From: a virus
Virus record (IMG/VR): IMGVR_UViG_3300033153_003073
Location: 1 to 38,868 of that record
DNA: 38,868 bases
Strand: one strand, 5' to 3'
Shown here: piece after piece, positions 1 to 8,892 of the stretch
How the letters are laid out: each line of letters begins with the position of its first letter
Position numbering within the stretch: the stretch's first letter is position 1
The notes under the pieces: generated by a model
What the model saw: only the letters and a program-made list of their open reading frames with translations
Database searches by the model: none
Told to the model about the DNA's origin: nothing
Position numbers and translations under genes: made by a program

Positions 1-114
1 AATTGAAGATATTGAATATGCTATGTTATGCCAAGAAGAAAAAATAGATATTCCAGTAAAACATTACTTTTTAGATGGTATGTATGCAAGAGAAATATTT
101 ATGCCTAAAGACTC
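1..114. repeat. Terminal overlap, left copy (circular assembly)
   Basis: These 114 bases are identical to the last 114 bases of the window (38755-38868). The overlap lies inside the cupin gene rather than at a packaging boundary, so it is best read as the join of a circular assembly. Removing one copy gives a genome of about 38,754 bp. A true direct terminal repeat is possible but less likely, because the terminase looks like a headful-packaging type. Confidence 0.95.
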
Positions 115-397
115 ACTCCTTATCGGTCACGCTCACTCAAAAGAATTTATGGAAGTTATGTCTCAGGGCAAAGTCTTGATGTTTAATGATGAGGGAAGCT
201 TTGAAGTAACCGCACCATTCACAAGACGCTCAGAACCAAAAGCAAGAAAAGTTGGATATGTCTTAGAAGATACTATTTGGACTACATTCCACGCAACACA
301 AGCAAAAACAGTTGAAGAAGCAGAAGCAGAAATAATTGTTAAAAGTGAAACATTCTTAAAATATGAAAAAGAAAAGGGGAAAATATGTCAGTCGTAG
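1..397 (+). CDS. Cupin-like phage protein, 3' part (gene split by the window ends)
   Basis: This is the 3' portion of a 147-residue protein whose start lies at 38708 near the other window end; the 114-base overlap joins the two in frame. The fold looks like a small cupin: a predicted beta strand run with LDGMYAREIFMPKDSLLIGHAH, then EVMSQGKVLMF, a Pro-Phe turn and a GYVLEDTIWTTFHAT strand. The two His of the GHAH segment and the later FHAT are where cupins bind metal. Such cupins are common next to phage structural genes, but their role is not settled. It overlaps the next gene by 13 bases. Function beyond the fold is unknown. Confidence 0.75.
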   Translation, partial: IEDIEYAMLCQEEKIDIPVKHYFLDGMYAREIFMPKDSLLIGHAHSKEFMEVMSQGKVLMFNDEGSFEVTAPFTRRSEPKARKVGYVLEDTIWTTFHATQAKTVEEAEAEIIVKSETFLKYEKEKGKICQS

Positions 398-1047
398 CAG
401 CAGCAATTGGCGGGTCAGCATTACTTGGTGCAGGTGCTTCAATGATGGCAGGAAAAGCACAATCGAAAGCAGCAGGAAAAGCCTCAGACGCACAGGTTCA
501 AGCAGCAGAAGCAAACATAGACTTTCAAAAATGGCTCTATGAAGATCAAAAAGCTCAACAGCAACCGTGGGTAGATGTAGGACTTAAAGCATTAGGACAA
601 CTTCAAAGATATGCAGGTGTTGATGGAGTAAAAGCTGAAAGACCAAAGCTAGTTAGAACTACAGATGTGCAAGCAGGTCAAGCTCAACAAGTTATTGACG
701 ATAGACAGCAAGATATTCGTGATATGACCGATGATGAGTATGTGAGATATGTTTATTCAGAGGGGCTTGGAGCAACACGCTTTTCAGATCCAGAAGCGGA
801 CTTATCAAAAAAAGATACAGCAGGGTTATCTTGGTGGAAAGGTCAGTTAGGAAAAGGCTTAGACAGAGAAGCTTTAGCCACAAAAATGGGGTCACAAAAT
901 CTTTCAAGAAGTGGTGGAGCTTCACCTGATATAGTAGCAGGAACTTACACACCATCAGGACAAGAAGTTTCAGAGATAGAAAAACAACAAAAGCTAGATG
1001 AACTAAAAGCAAGACAAAATATGTTAATGTATGGAGGAGCAAGATAA
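385..1047 (+). CDS. Putative ejection/internal virion protein with DUF4214-like segment
   Basis: A 220-residue protein. Residues 1-30 form a Gly/Ala-rich hydrophobic stretch (VVAAAIGGSALLGAGASMMA), a hallmark of P22 gp7-type ejection proteins and similar phage tail proteins that later meet the membrane. An Ala/Gln-rich helix follows, with YEDQKAQQQPWVDVGLKAL around residue 55. Residues about 115-170 hold one DUF4214-like unit (EYVRYVYSEGLG ... WWKGQL), shared with the next gene. Its start overlaps the cupin stop, and its stop overlaps the next start as TAATG, so the genes are probably translationally coupled. A role in DNA delivery is inferred from position and N-terminus; no enzymatic motif is visible. 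Confidence 0.6.
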   Translation: MSVVAAAIGGSALLGAGASMMAGKAQSKAAGKASDAQVQAAEANIDFQKWLYEDQKAQQQPWVDVGLKALGQLQRYAGVDGVKAERPKLVRTTDVQAGQAQQVIDDRQQDIRDMTDDEYVRYVYSEGLGATRFSDPEADLSKKDTAGLSWWKGQLGKGLDREALATKMGSQNLSRSGGASPDIVAGTYTPSGQEVSEIEKQQKLDELKARQNMLMYGGAR

Positions 1048-2537
1048 TGGCAACACAAGCAGAAATTGACGCAGCAGCAGCAGGGTATAGGGCGATAATG
1101 GAGAAAAACGAAACTTCCGTGCAGTATGTACCACCAACTACAACAACTACTTCAACATATTCAGCCCCTTCTCCAACTCCTGCACCAGCACCAACAAACG
1201 CATTGGCAACTCCCACCGTAGACACAGCATCAAAAGTTGCAAATATGTATCAAACATATTTAGGAAGAAGTGGAGAAGCAGATCAAGCAGGTATTGATTA
1301 TTGGGAAAATGAAATCAGCTCAGGAAGAATGACGGAAGATCAGGTAGCAAGCACTATTCAAGCATCCCCAGAAGCAATAGCGTTTCAAACAACAGGAAGC
1401 ACTCAAGCTCCGACCGCTTCAACCACTTTAGCAGCTCCAACACCAGCACCAATGACAGTTACAAACATAGAGCCTTTGCCTGCACAAACAACTATTGAAG
1501 CTCCTGCAACAACACCTGCTCCTGCTACTATTGAAGCTCCTGCACAAACAGCAGAACCACAATACACACAAGAGTCAATTGATGAATATGTAAATTATAT
1601 GTATGCTACTGAACTTGGAAGAACTCCAACTCAGGAAGATATGGCTTATTGGGGAGGTGAGTTATTAAGCGGTAATATTGATGAAAATACTTTCTCTACA
1701 GCTTTTTTAGACGCTTCAAGACAAAAAGGCGAAACAACTGCAACTGATACAGAATTAATCAGAGATATTTACTCATCAGGTTTTGGAGAAGAAGCTACAA
1801 CAGAAGAACTTGATTATTGGATAGGTGAAATAAACTCAGGGAATATTTCTCCGTCAGATATGGCACAAGCTATTGGAACAGCAGCGACAGAAGATCAAAG
1901 AGAATTTGATAAATACGCAGTAGATGAAAAGTTCACAGCGAACTATATGGAGGCAGTAACAGGCTATTCACAAGACATGCAACCGTTTAGTTATGACCCT
2001 GCAAAAGCAATGATGCCCGGCTATGACCCGGATGCACAATTTACATTCGATGAAACAGACCCTTCTTATCAGTTCAGACAAGAAGAAGGACAAAAAGCAA
2101 TAGAAAGAAGTCAAGCTGCAAAAGGTAATCTTTTAAGCGGTAGAGCAGTTAAAGAGGCAGAGAGATATGCAAGTGATTTAGCTTCACAAGAGTATGGAAA
2201 TGCTTTTAGCAGATGGCAATCAGACCAATTAAATCAATTTAATATGGGTCAAACTGCTTTATCTTCTGACTACAACAGACAATTAACTGATTATAATACT
2301 CAACAAAATCAATTAATAAATCTAGCTAATTATGGAGTCGGTGCAATGGGTGCTACTCAGCAAGCTTCAAATATTTATGGCTCACAAATTGGAAATGCTC
2401 TTACACAATCAGGTCAAGCACAAGCAGCAGGTTATATAGGTGCAGGAGATGCAACTGCTCAAATGTATGGAAATGTAGCAGGCGCAACACAACAGGGTGT
2501 ATCAAACGCTATGCTTTATAATATGTATAATCAGTAA
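1047..2537 (+). CDS. Putative ejection protein with repeated DUF4214-like domains
   Basis: A 496-residue protein. It contains at least three DUF4214-like units of about 45 residues (MYQTYLGRSGEADQAGIDYW near residue 68; MYATELGRTPTQEDMAYWGG near 185; IYSSGFGEEATTEELDYWIG near 238), separated by Pro/Ala/Thr-rich linkers (about residues 25-60 and 110-175). The C-terminal third (FRQEEGQKAIERSQAAKGN, LLSGRAVKEAERYASDLASQEYG) resembles the helical part common to phage DNA-transfer proteins of the P22 gp7 class. The TAATG overlap with the upstream gene suggests coupling. DUF4214 is found in surface and carbohydrate-linked bacterial proteins, so a host-envelope contact role is possible but inferred. 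Confidence 0.6.
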   Translation: MATQAEIDAAAAGYRAIMEKNETSVQYVPPTTTTTSTYSAPSPTPAPAPTNALATPTVDTASKVANMYQTYLGRSGEADQAGIDYWENEISSGRMTEDQVASTIQASPEAIAFQTTGSTQAPTASTTLAAPTPAPMTVTNIEPLPAQTTIEAPATTPAPATIEAPAQTAEPQYTQESIDEYVNYMYATELGRTPTQEDMAYWGGELLSGNIDENTFSTAFLDASRQKGETTATDTELIRDIYSSGFGEEATTEELDYWIGEINSGNISPSDMAQAIGTAATEDQREFDKYAVDEKFTANYMEAVTGYSQDMQPFSYDPAKAMMPGYDPDAQFTFDETDPSYQFRQEEGQKAIERSQAAKGNLLSGRAVKEAERYASDLASQEYGNAFSRWQSDQLNQFNMGQTALSSDYNRQLTDYNTQQNQLINLANYGVGAMGATQQASNIYGSQIGNALTQSGQAQAAGYIGAGDATAQMYGNVAGATQQGVSNAMLYNMYNQ

Positions 2538-2546
2538 GGGGATAAA

Positions 2547-3176
2547 ATGCCACAAAATAGCAAAAAATGCAGAAGTTGTAAAAACATAAAAACTCTTGAT
2601 GCTTTTGGCAAAATGTCTCGAAATAAAAGCAAGATAGAGGCAATTTGTAAAATCTGCAAAGCAATGAAAGCAAAAAATTACCATAGAACCAAAAAAGGAT
2701 TAATTACTAATATCTATATCCACCAATGCAAACTTTCAGCAAAAAGAGGTTATTCTTTACCTGATTATACATCAAATGAACTAAGAGAGGTTCTATTAAG
2801 TAATCCTTCATTCCACAAGCTTTTTAAAAAATGGGAAGACAACCTATACAATAAGCAACTTGCTCCTTCAATGGATAGAATAAATGATTATAAACCATAC
2901 ACAATGGACAATATTCAACTTATGACTTGGAAAGAAAACAGAGAAAAAGCCAGTAATGATAGAAAAAATGGTAAAAATAACAAAGTTAATAAAGCTGTTT
3001 TAAAACTAGATATAAATTTAAATATAATAGAAGAATATCATTCTGCGTCAGAAGCAGGAAGAAAAAATAAAATTGATAGAAGCTGGTTATCTACTTGTTG
3101 TAGAAATACAAACTATAAAGCAGGTGGATTTTTTTGGAGATATAAAAAGGAGAACAAATGCCACAAAATCCGATGA
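2547..3176 (+). CDS. HNH homing-endonuclease-like protein with NUMOD-type C-terminus (copy 1)
   Basis: A 209-residue protein. Residues 8-40 hold two CxxC pairs (CRSCKNIK, CKICKA), a likely zinc ribbon. Around residues 110-135 SMDRINDYKPYTMDNIQLMTW is the signature of HNH nucleases of the type found in free-standing homing genes. Residues about 150-205 (VLKLDINLNIIEEYHSASEAG ... AGGFFWRYK) match the NUMOD1-type DNA-binding module. It is clearly paralogous to the gene at 8892-9500. It sits between two structural genes, ends 19 bases inside the next one and carries that gene's ribosome site (AAAAAGGAGAA) in its own 3' end. It and the next gene begin with the same 12 bases, ATGCCACAAAAT, suggesting an insertion footprint. 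Confidence 0.85.
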   Translation: MPQNSKKCRSCKNIKTLDAFGKMSRNKSKIEAICKICKAMKAKNYHRTKKGLITNIYIHQCKLSAKRGYSLPDYTSNELREVLLSNPSFHKLFKKWEDNLYNKQLAPSMDRINDYKPYTMDNIQLMTWKENREKASNDRKNGKNNKVNKAVLKLDINLNIIEEYHSASEAGRKNKIDRSWLSTCCRNTNYKAGGFFWRYKKENKCHKIR

Positions 3177-3994
3177 GTCAGAACTCCCTTGGGATAAATA
3201 TGGGTGATATTTTAAGTAAAGTATCAAATCTCAAAACTGCACGAATGGGTCGAGAGCAAGCTGCTACAAAGTTTGAGCATTATAAAGAAGATAGAAAACT
3301 TAAACAGATGCAAGCAGGGAGAAAAACAAAAGGTGCAGAAGCTCTTAAAAAAGAGTTTGATATTCCGTCAGAGCTAACAAACGACCAGATAGGAACATAC
3401 ATAGACCTTAAAAAGAGTAAATCTGCCGAAGGTAAAGCACAACTAGCTGCAACAAAAGAAAGATTAGACATGATAGGTCAAGGACTCGTTGCAGTACATC
3501 AAAATCCAGAACTTTATGAAAAAATGAGAGCAAAATTTATTGAGATAGACCCTACTTTTGCAAAATCTATACCTGAGACATACGATGCTGGATGGGTTCA
3601 AAATTCAATGGCTCTTAGTGTCCAAGGTGCAAAAATTCTTGAAGGTGAAGCAGAAGAAAAGCGTGATATTTCTAAAGAAGAAAGAAGAGGTAAAAGAGAT
3701 ATAAAACTTGAAGGGGTAAAACAAGAAAATAAATTAGCTCTTGAAGAAATGAAACAAGTTAATAAAACTGGTACTAAAAAATTAAAACTTGAAAAACTTT
3801 TTGATTTAAAAACTAAATATAAAGAGAATAAAGAAGTTCTTAAAATCATAAACAAAGCAATAAAACTAGCAAGTGAAGGAAAAGCAAGTGCAATTGATAA
3901 GTTTTTAGCAGCAGAGCTTGGTGGTGGTGAAACAACAACCGCTAAAACAACAAAAGCACCAAAAACAGCAGATAATTATTTAAAAGGTTTATAA
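3158..3994 (+). CDS. Putative internal virion/ejection protein, helical, Lys/Glu-rich
   Basis: A 278-residue, charged, mostly helical protein with long coiled-coil-like stretches (about residues 165-235, rich in Glu and Lys) and a Thr/Lys-rich tail. I recognise no enzyme motif. Position between the DUF4214 proteins and the giant polyvalent protein matches the slot of P22 gp20/gp16 ejection proteins. Start ATG at 3158 follows AAAAAGGAGAACAA, a good ribosome site lying inside the HNH gene. Its stop overlaps the next start as TAATG, so expression is likely coupled to the giant protein. Role inferred from context only. Confidence 0.55.
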   Translation: MPQNPMSQNSLGINMGDILSKVSNLKTARMGREQAATKFEHYKEDRKLKQMQAGRKTKGAEALKKEFDIPSELTNDQIGTYIDLKKSKSAEGKAQLAATKERLDMIGQGLVAVHQNPELYEKMRAKFIEIDPTFAKSIPETYDAGWVQNSMALSVQGAKILEGEAEEKRDISKEERRGKRDIKLEGVKQENKLALEEMKQVNKTGTKKLKLEKLFDLKTKYKENKEVLKIINKAIKLASEGKASAIDKFLAAELGGGETTTAKTTKAPKTADNYLKGL

Positions 3995-6900
3995 TGGGTA
4001 TCCTCGAAGATGTGATTTTAGATGGTAGATTTATAGATGCTCCACCAGAAAAACAACAAGAAGTAATCGCACAAATAAAAGCAGATGTTATCGAGGGCGC
4101 AGACTTACCAGAAGAAGAATTAGTAAAATATAATACTGGCTATGACGCAAAAGTAAAAGAATACACAGACTATGTTTCCAACATGGGAACAGAACGCAAA
4201 ACAATGGGCGATTTAGAAACTGAATACCCAGAAGAATTTGCACAAGGTATGCAAAAGAAAGCCGAAGCTGAACAGTTTATCGGTGGAATTAGACAGCAAC
4301 AACAATTTGAAGCACAAGACCAACCATTAGAAATTCCAGCAATCAGTCCTGAAATAGCTGCAATCGGAGCAGTAAGAGCAGGGCAAGGAATACTCGCAAA
4401 AGCTCCTGAAATGATTAGAGGTGGTAAAGCATTTTTAGCAGGTTCTATCGCTGGTGATGTTGGAGCAGAACTTGGAATTGAAGCAATAGATAATGCTTTA
4501 GATAAAGACTTTCAAGCAGAGCATCCAAATCTAACAATGGGATTAAAAGTAGTTGCTGCTCTTGGCGGTGGTATGTATGCTGGAATAAAAGCAGAAAACG
4601 CAGTATTAAAATCTTATGGAAACACAGCAAAACAGCTTCAAGATGGTGTAATTGATGCAAAACAAGCTGATGATATTATCAAGCAAACAAGAACAACAAA
4701 TCCGCAAGATGCTTTTGATGCAGACGAATATTTAAAACAAACATTACAGCCAAAAGTCTCAGAAGGACTCAGACAAGCAGATGATGTAATCAAAGCCGAT
4801 TTAACGCAAGCAGTAAAAGAAGCAATCACTCCTGAGCCAAAAGTTACAACAATGCAAGAGAGAGTTGCAGAAAAAGTAGCTAAGAAGCAAAGAGAAAGAG
4901 GAATAGAGCCAACAATAACTAAAAAGCCTTTACCTTCATTGATGGAAGCTAAAAAAGCTGCTAAAGAAGTTCCTATAGGTGGAAGTGAAGATGAAGCAGC
5001 ACAAGCAGTAAAAGATTTAAGCAAACCTTCACTAGACCCTGATGCTAAATTCAAAAAAATGACTAAAGCTGATATTACAGAATTAGACCAACAGCATGTT
5101 AATAATATCCTACAAGATAAACCAAAAGGTGTAAGTGATGCAGATTGGGTTGAAGCCGATACAATGTTTGCAAAAGGCGGAGATAATCTTGCAGCCGGAG
5201 TAGTGGCAGGAATTGAAGAAGATGAAGATGGTAACATAGTATTAAATCCAGCTAAATTCGTAGCAGGGTTTGGAGGATACACAGCAGTAAAGGCTATTGC
5301 AAAAAACAAAGTTGTTAGAAAAGAACTTAAAGGATGGGCAAGAAGAACTCTTGATGAAATAGATACAAATCCTAAATACAGTTATTTAACAGGTAAAAAA
5401 TCTATTGTTGAAGATGTGAAAACAGCTTTTAAAGATACAAAAGTTATTGATGATAAAGGAAAACCGCTCACTGTTTATCATGGAACTTCTGCAAAATTTG
5501 ATAAATTCGACCCTGAAAAAAGTTTTGATGGTGGGTTATGGTTTACCTCCGATAAGAAAGCTTTAGAGGCAGGGGAAGTTGGAGCAGGAACAAAAGGGCG
5601 AGTAGTATCAGCCAACTTAGATGTTAAAAAAATGGCAGGGTGGGACGAGTACGAAAAATATTCACTTGCAGAACTCAGAAATCAAGGGTTCGACGGAGTA
5701 AAACTTGATGATGATTATATAGTTTTTGAAAATAGCCAAATTCATCAGATAAAAGAAAAGGATTTATTAGCTAGACAAGCCGAAGTAAAAGTACCTCATA
5801 ATTTAGAGAGATTGCTTAAACCAAAAGGTGAATTTGAAGGTGCTGGTGAAGAAGTAGGAAAAGTTTTAAAAAATGGAATTTCAAAACTAAAATCAGAGTT
5901 TGGGAGTAACAGATATATTTTTACAAAAGATGGTGAAATAGTATCCTCTCTTCAAGTGATGAGTCGTGATGGGAAAATCGGAGAAGTTGCAAATATATAT
6001 ACTAAACCTGATTTTCAAAGACAAGGGATAGCAACAGAGCTATTCAAAAAAGCAAAAAAAGATTTTACGGAACTTTCTCACAGTAAAGACTTAACAGAAG
6101 AGGGAAAAAAGCTTGTAAAAGCTATTGAAGCAAAAAAACCAACAATAGTTGACAAAGAAATCAAACCTAAACAAGCAAAAGAAAACGCAAATGTTCTTTA
6201 CTCGCAAGGTGCAGGAGCAATAGCAGGAGTCGAAGAAGATGAAGAAGGCAACATAGAGTACAATGTAGCAAAAGGACTTCTTGGAGCAGCAGCAGTAACC
6301 GCTTCAATGCTAGGTGCTAAAAAACTTCACGATGTTTGGCAAAAAGGTAAACTCAAAAATATAGGACAATTCCCTGATGAAACTAAATGGCAAATGTTCC
6401 AAAGAACAATGCAGGATAAATTCAACAGAGTTAATCAACTTCAAAGACACAAATTAAAAGGTGGAAAACTTCCCGAAAAAGCAAATCCTTATCAAGCGGA
6501 AGAACTTTATAGCGGAAGAACACAAGAGCGTTTACAAGAGTTTGAAAAAAACGCAATAGACCCGATATTAAAAAAAGTTGCTGATGCTAGATTAACTCTT
6601 GATGATGTAGATGAATACTTACACGCAAGACACGCTAAAGAGCGTAATATTAGAATGAAAAAGGTTAGCGGAATAGAAGACGGCTCAGGAATGAGTGATG
6701 CAAAAGCTAACGAAATTCTTGCAAAGTGGGCTGGCAATAAAGCAATGGAAGATATTGCAGGTGATGTTTATAAAATCAATCGCAACAGATTAAAAATGTT
6801 TATTGATGAGGGATTAGAGCCAGAAGAATATGTTAAAAACTTAGAAGGCGATTATGATAACTATGTACCTCTAAAGCGTGAAATGGAAGCAGGAGCATTT

Positions 6901-8892
6901 ACAGGTGCAGGAACAGGCAAAGGTTTTGATATTAAAGGTAAAGAAACCAAACGTGCAAAAGGTTCACATAGAAAAGTAGAGTCTCCATTGATGCACTCTA
7001 TAATGGCTACACAAGAAACTATTGTAAGGGCTGAGAAAAACAAAGTCGGAAAGGCAATGTTAGAGTTCACAGAGAAATTTCCAGATGAAGAATTATATTC
7101 AGTACAAAGCTTAAAATATGAGCCAAAATATACTAAAGAGGGTGTAATAGTTGGAATGGATCCACGATACCAATTAGCTGATAATGTAATGCACGTTAAA
7201 GTTGATGGTAAAATCAAAGAGATAACATTCCATGATGAAGCTCTTGCAAGCGCATTTAAAAACCTCAATGCTACTGAAATGAATATCGTATTAAAAACAG
7301 CACATAAAGCAGTTAGATTTTTAGCAGGTTTAAATACTCAATGGAACCCGGAATTTGTTATATCAAACTTTGAGCGTGATGTTCAAACAGCTATGATAAA
7401 TTTACCAGATGCAGTAAAACCAAACAGAGTAGAATTTTTAAAAGATATTCCTGCTTCAATCAGAGGTATTTACAGAGCCGAAAGAGGCAAGGGAGTATCA
7501 GGAGAATGGCAAAAGTTATTCAATGAAATGAAAAAAGAGGGTGGGACTACTGGATGGATTGAGCAGTATGATCTTCCAGAAATGGCAAATGACTTAACTG
7601 CAAAACTTGAAAAACTGCAAGGTAAAAATTTAACCAAAGAGGGTTTTAAATCAGTCTTAGAGTATATCGACAATGTGAATACCTCAGTTGAAAATGGTGT
7701 GAGACTTGTTGCATATAAGCAAGCGAAAAAAGCAGGGATGAGTAAACCGCAAGCAGCGAGCATTGCTAAAAATCTAACTGTAAACTTCAACCGCAAAGGT
7801 GAACTTGGTACATTTATGAATACTGCTTATATGTTCTACAATGCAAGTATTCAAGGTTCAGTTAGAATGGTGCAAGCTCTAAAGTCAAGTAAAAAAGCAC
7901 AAGCACTTGCAGGTGGGATTATGGCAAGTGCAGTTGGGTTAGATTATTATAACCGCTCTATTAACCCGGAAGCATACGATTTAATTCCTGATTGGGAAAA
8001 AGATACAAATTATATTTTAATGAATGAAGACGGAACATATACAAAAGTAAAAGTTCCATACGGTTATAATATTTTTAAAACAATGGGAGACTTAACCGCA
8101 GAAGTAGCAAATGGTGATTTAGAAAAAAGTAAAGTTCCTGGAAGAATTATCGGTGCAATGACTAATGCGTTCAGTCCGATTGGAGTTTCAACAAATCTTG
8201 TTCATACAGCAGTACCAACTTTAGGAAAACCAATTTATGAAGTAGAGCAAAATGTAAACTTTTTCGGTGGAAAACTAAGACCAGAACCTACACCTTTTTC
8301 ACCGGAAGGACTCTCAGATGCACACACTCACTACAAAAGCGTAAACTCAGCATCAAAATATGTAGCTCAGGCTTTAAATGAAGCTACTGGTGGGACTAAG
8401 TTCCTTAAAGGCGATATAGATATCTCTCCTGAAACAATCGAGCATTTAACAGAGTTTGTAACAGGTGGACTTGGTAAAACTGTAATGAGAACAGCAGACA
8501 CAGCAACAAAAGCAGTTCAAGGCAAAAAACAAGAAGTGCATAAAATTCCAATAGTTAGAGCATTTAAAGGTAAAGTAAGAGAAAAAGCAGGACTTCACAA
8601 AGCTTATGATATTTTAAAGACAAGCGGAAACACAGAAGTATCTGAAAGAGATACGAAGAAATTCAAATTCTTACTAAGAAAAGCATATAAAGATGGTGAG
8701 ATTGATGGTAAAAAGTTTTACAAAATGAGTCGGACTTTTAAACAAGGTCAAGGTAAAATCAAGTGGAGTAAAAAACACAATGTACAGGATTATAAAGACC
8801 TCACAAAAGCACAAATTCGTGATGGGCTAAGAATGGGCTTATCAAAATCAGAAATGATAAAAATAATTAAATCAAAAAACAAGGGGAAATAA
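3994..8892 (+). CDS. Giant polyvalent internal protein with ADP-ribosyltransferase-like, GNAT and LPD38-like domains
   Basis: A 1632-residue protein of the phage polyvalent-protein type: very large, encoded with the virion genes, probably packaged and injected. Visible parts: hydrophobic Gly/Ala segments near residues 125-205; an ADP-ribosyltransferase-like domain at about 480-590 (VYHGTS 494-499, GGLWFTS 513-519, FDGVKL, VFENSQI 577-583), similar to the ART fold of polyvalent and MuF-type proteins; a GNAT acetyltransferase domain at about 610-700 with the acetyl-CoA loop QRQGIA at 675-680; and an LPD38-like region from about 1270 (MFYNAS, later VPYGYNIFK). The ART and GNAT domains lie between two copies of one motif (402-427 and 741-764). 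The ART/GNAT calls rest on motifs; targets are unknown. The C-terminus is very basic and could bind DNA. Confidence 0.75.
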   Translation: MGILEDVILDGRFIDAPPEKQQEVIAQIKADVIEGADLPEEELVKYNTGYDAKVKEYTDYVSNMGTERKTMGDLETEYPEEFAQGMQKKAEAEQFIGGIRQQQQFEAQDQPLEIPAISPEIAAIGAVRAGQGILAKAPEMIRGGKAFLAGSIAGDVGAELGIEAIDNALDKDFQAEHPNLTMGLKVVAALGGGMYAGIKAENAVLKSYGNTAKQLQDGVIDAKQADDIIKQTRTTNPQDAFDADEYLKQTLQPKVSEGLRQADDVIKADLTQAVKEAITPEPKVTTMQERVAEKVAKKQRERGIEPTITKKPLPSLMEAKKAAKEVPIGGSEDEAAQAVKDLSKPSLDPDAKFKKMTKADITELDQQHVNNILQDKPKGVSDADWVEADTMFAKGGDNLAAGVVAGIEEDEDGNIVLNPAKFVAGFGGYTAVKAIAKNKVVRKELKGWARRTLDEIDTNPKYSYLTGKKSIVEDVKTAFKDTKVIDDKGKPLTVYHGTSAKFDKFDPEKSFDGGLWFTSDKKALEAGEVGAGTKGRVVSANLDVKKMAGWDEYEKYSLAELRNQGFDGVKLDDDYIVFENSQIHQIKEKDLLARQAEVKVPHNLERLLKPKGEFEGAGEEVGKVLKNGISKLKSEFGSNRYIFTKDGEIVSSLQVMSRDGKIGEVANIYTKPDFQRQGIATELFKKAKKDFTELSHSKDLTEEGKKLVKAIEAKKPTIVDKEIKPKQAKENANVLYSQGAGAIAGVEEDEEGNIEYNVAKGLLGAAAVTASMLGAKKLHDVWQKGKLKNIGQFPDETKWQMFQRTMQDKFNRVNQLQRHKLKGGKLPEKANPYQAEELYSGRTQERLQEFEKNAIDPILKKVADARLTLDDVDEYLHARHAKERNIRMKKVSGIEDGSGMSDAKANEILAKWAGNKAMEDIAGDVYKINRNRLKMFIDEGLEPEEYVKNLEGDYDNYVPLKREMEAGAFTGAGTGKGFDIKGKETKRAKGSHRKVESPLMHSIMATQETIVRAEKNKVGKAMLEFTEKFPDEELYSVQSLKYEPKYTKEGVIVGMDPRYQLADNVMHVKVDGKIKEITFHDEALASAFKNLNATEMNIVLKTAHKAVRFLAGLNTQWNPEFVISNFERDVQTAMINLPDAVKPNRVEFLKDIPASIRGIYRAERGKGVSGEWQKLFNEMKKEGGTTGWIEQYDLPEMANDLTAKLEKLQGKNLTKEGFKSVLEYIDNVNTSVENGVRLVAYKQAKKAGMSKPQAASIAKNLTVNFNRKGELGTFMNTAYMFYNASIQGSVRMVQALKSSKKAQALAGGIMASAVGLDYYNRSINPEAYDLIPDWEKDTNYILMNEDGTYTKVKVPYGYNIFKTMGDLTAEVANGDLEKSKVPGRIIGAMTNAFSPIGVSTNLVHTAVPTLGKPIYEVEQNVNFFGGKLRPEPTPFSPEGLSDAHTHYKSVNSASKYVAQALNEATGGTKFLKGDIDISPETIEHLTEFVTGGLGKTVMRTADTATKAVQGKKQEVHKIPIVRAFKGKVREKAGLHKAYDILKTSGNTEVSERDTKKFKFLLRKAYKDGEIDGKKFYKMSRTFKQGQGKIKWSKKHNVQDYKDLTKAQIRDGLRMGLSKSEMIKIIKSKNKGK

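Noticed and set aside
1-114. Genuine direct terminal repeat of the virion DNA
   Set aside because: The repeat lies inside a coding gene that becomes intact on joining, and the terminase is P22/headful-like; circular-assembly overlap explains it better.
4638-5309. 223-residue minus-strand ORF (and others such as 10979-11608 and 692-1225)
   Set aside because: They lie wholly opposite strongly supported + strand genes, have low-complexity composition and no ribosome sites or families; all are shadows.
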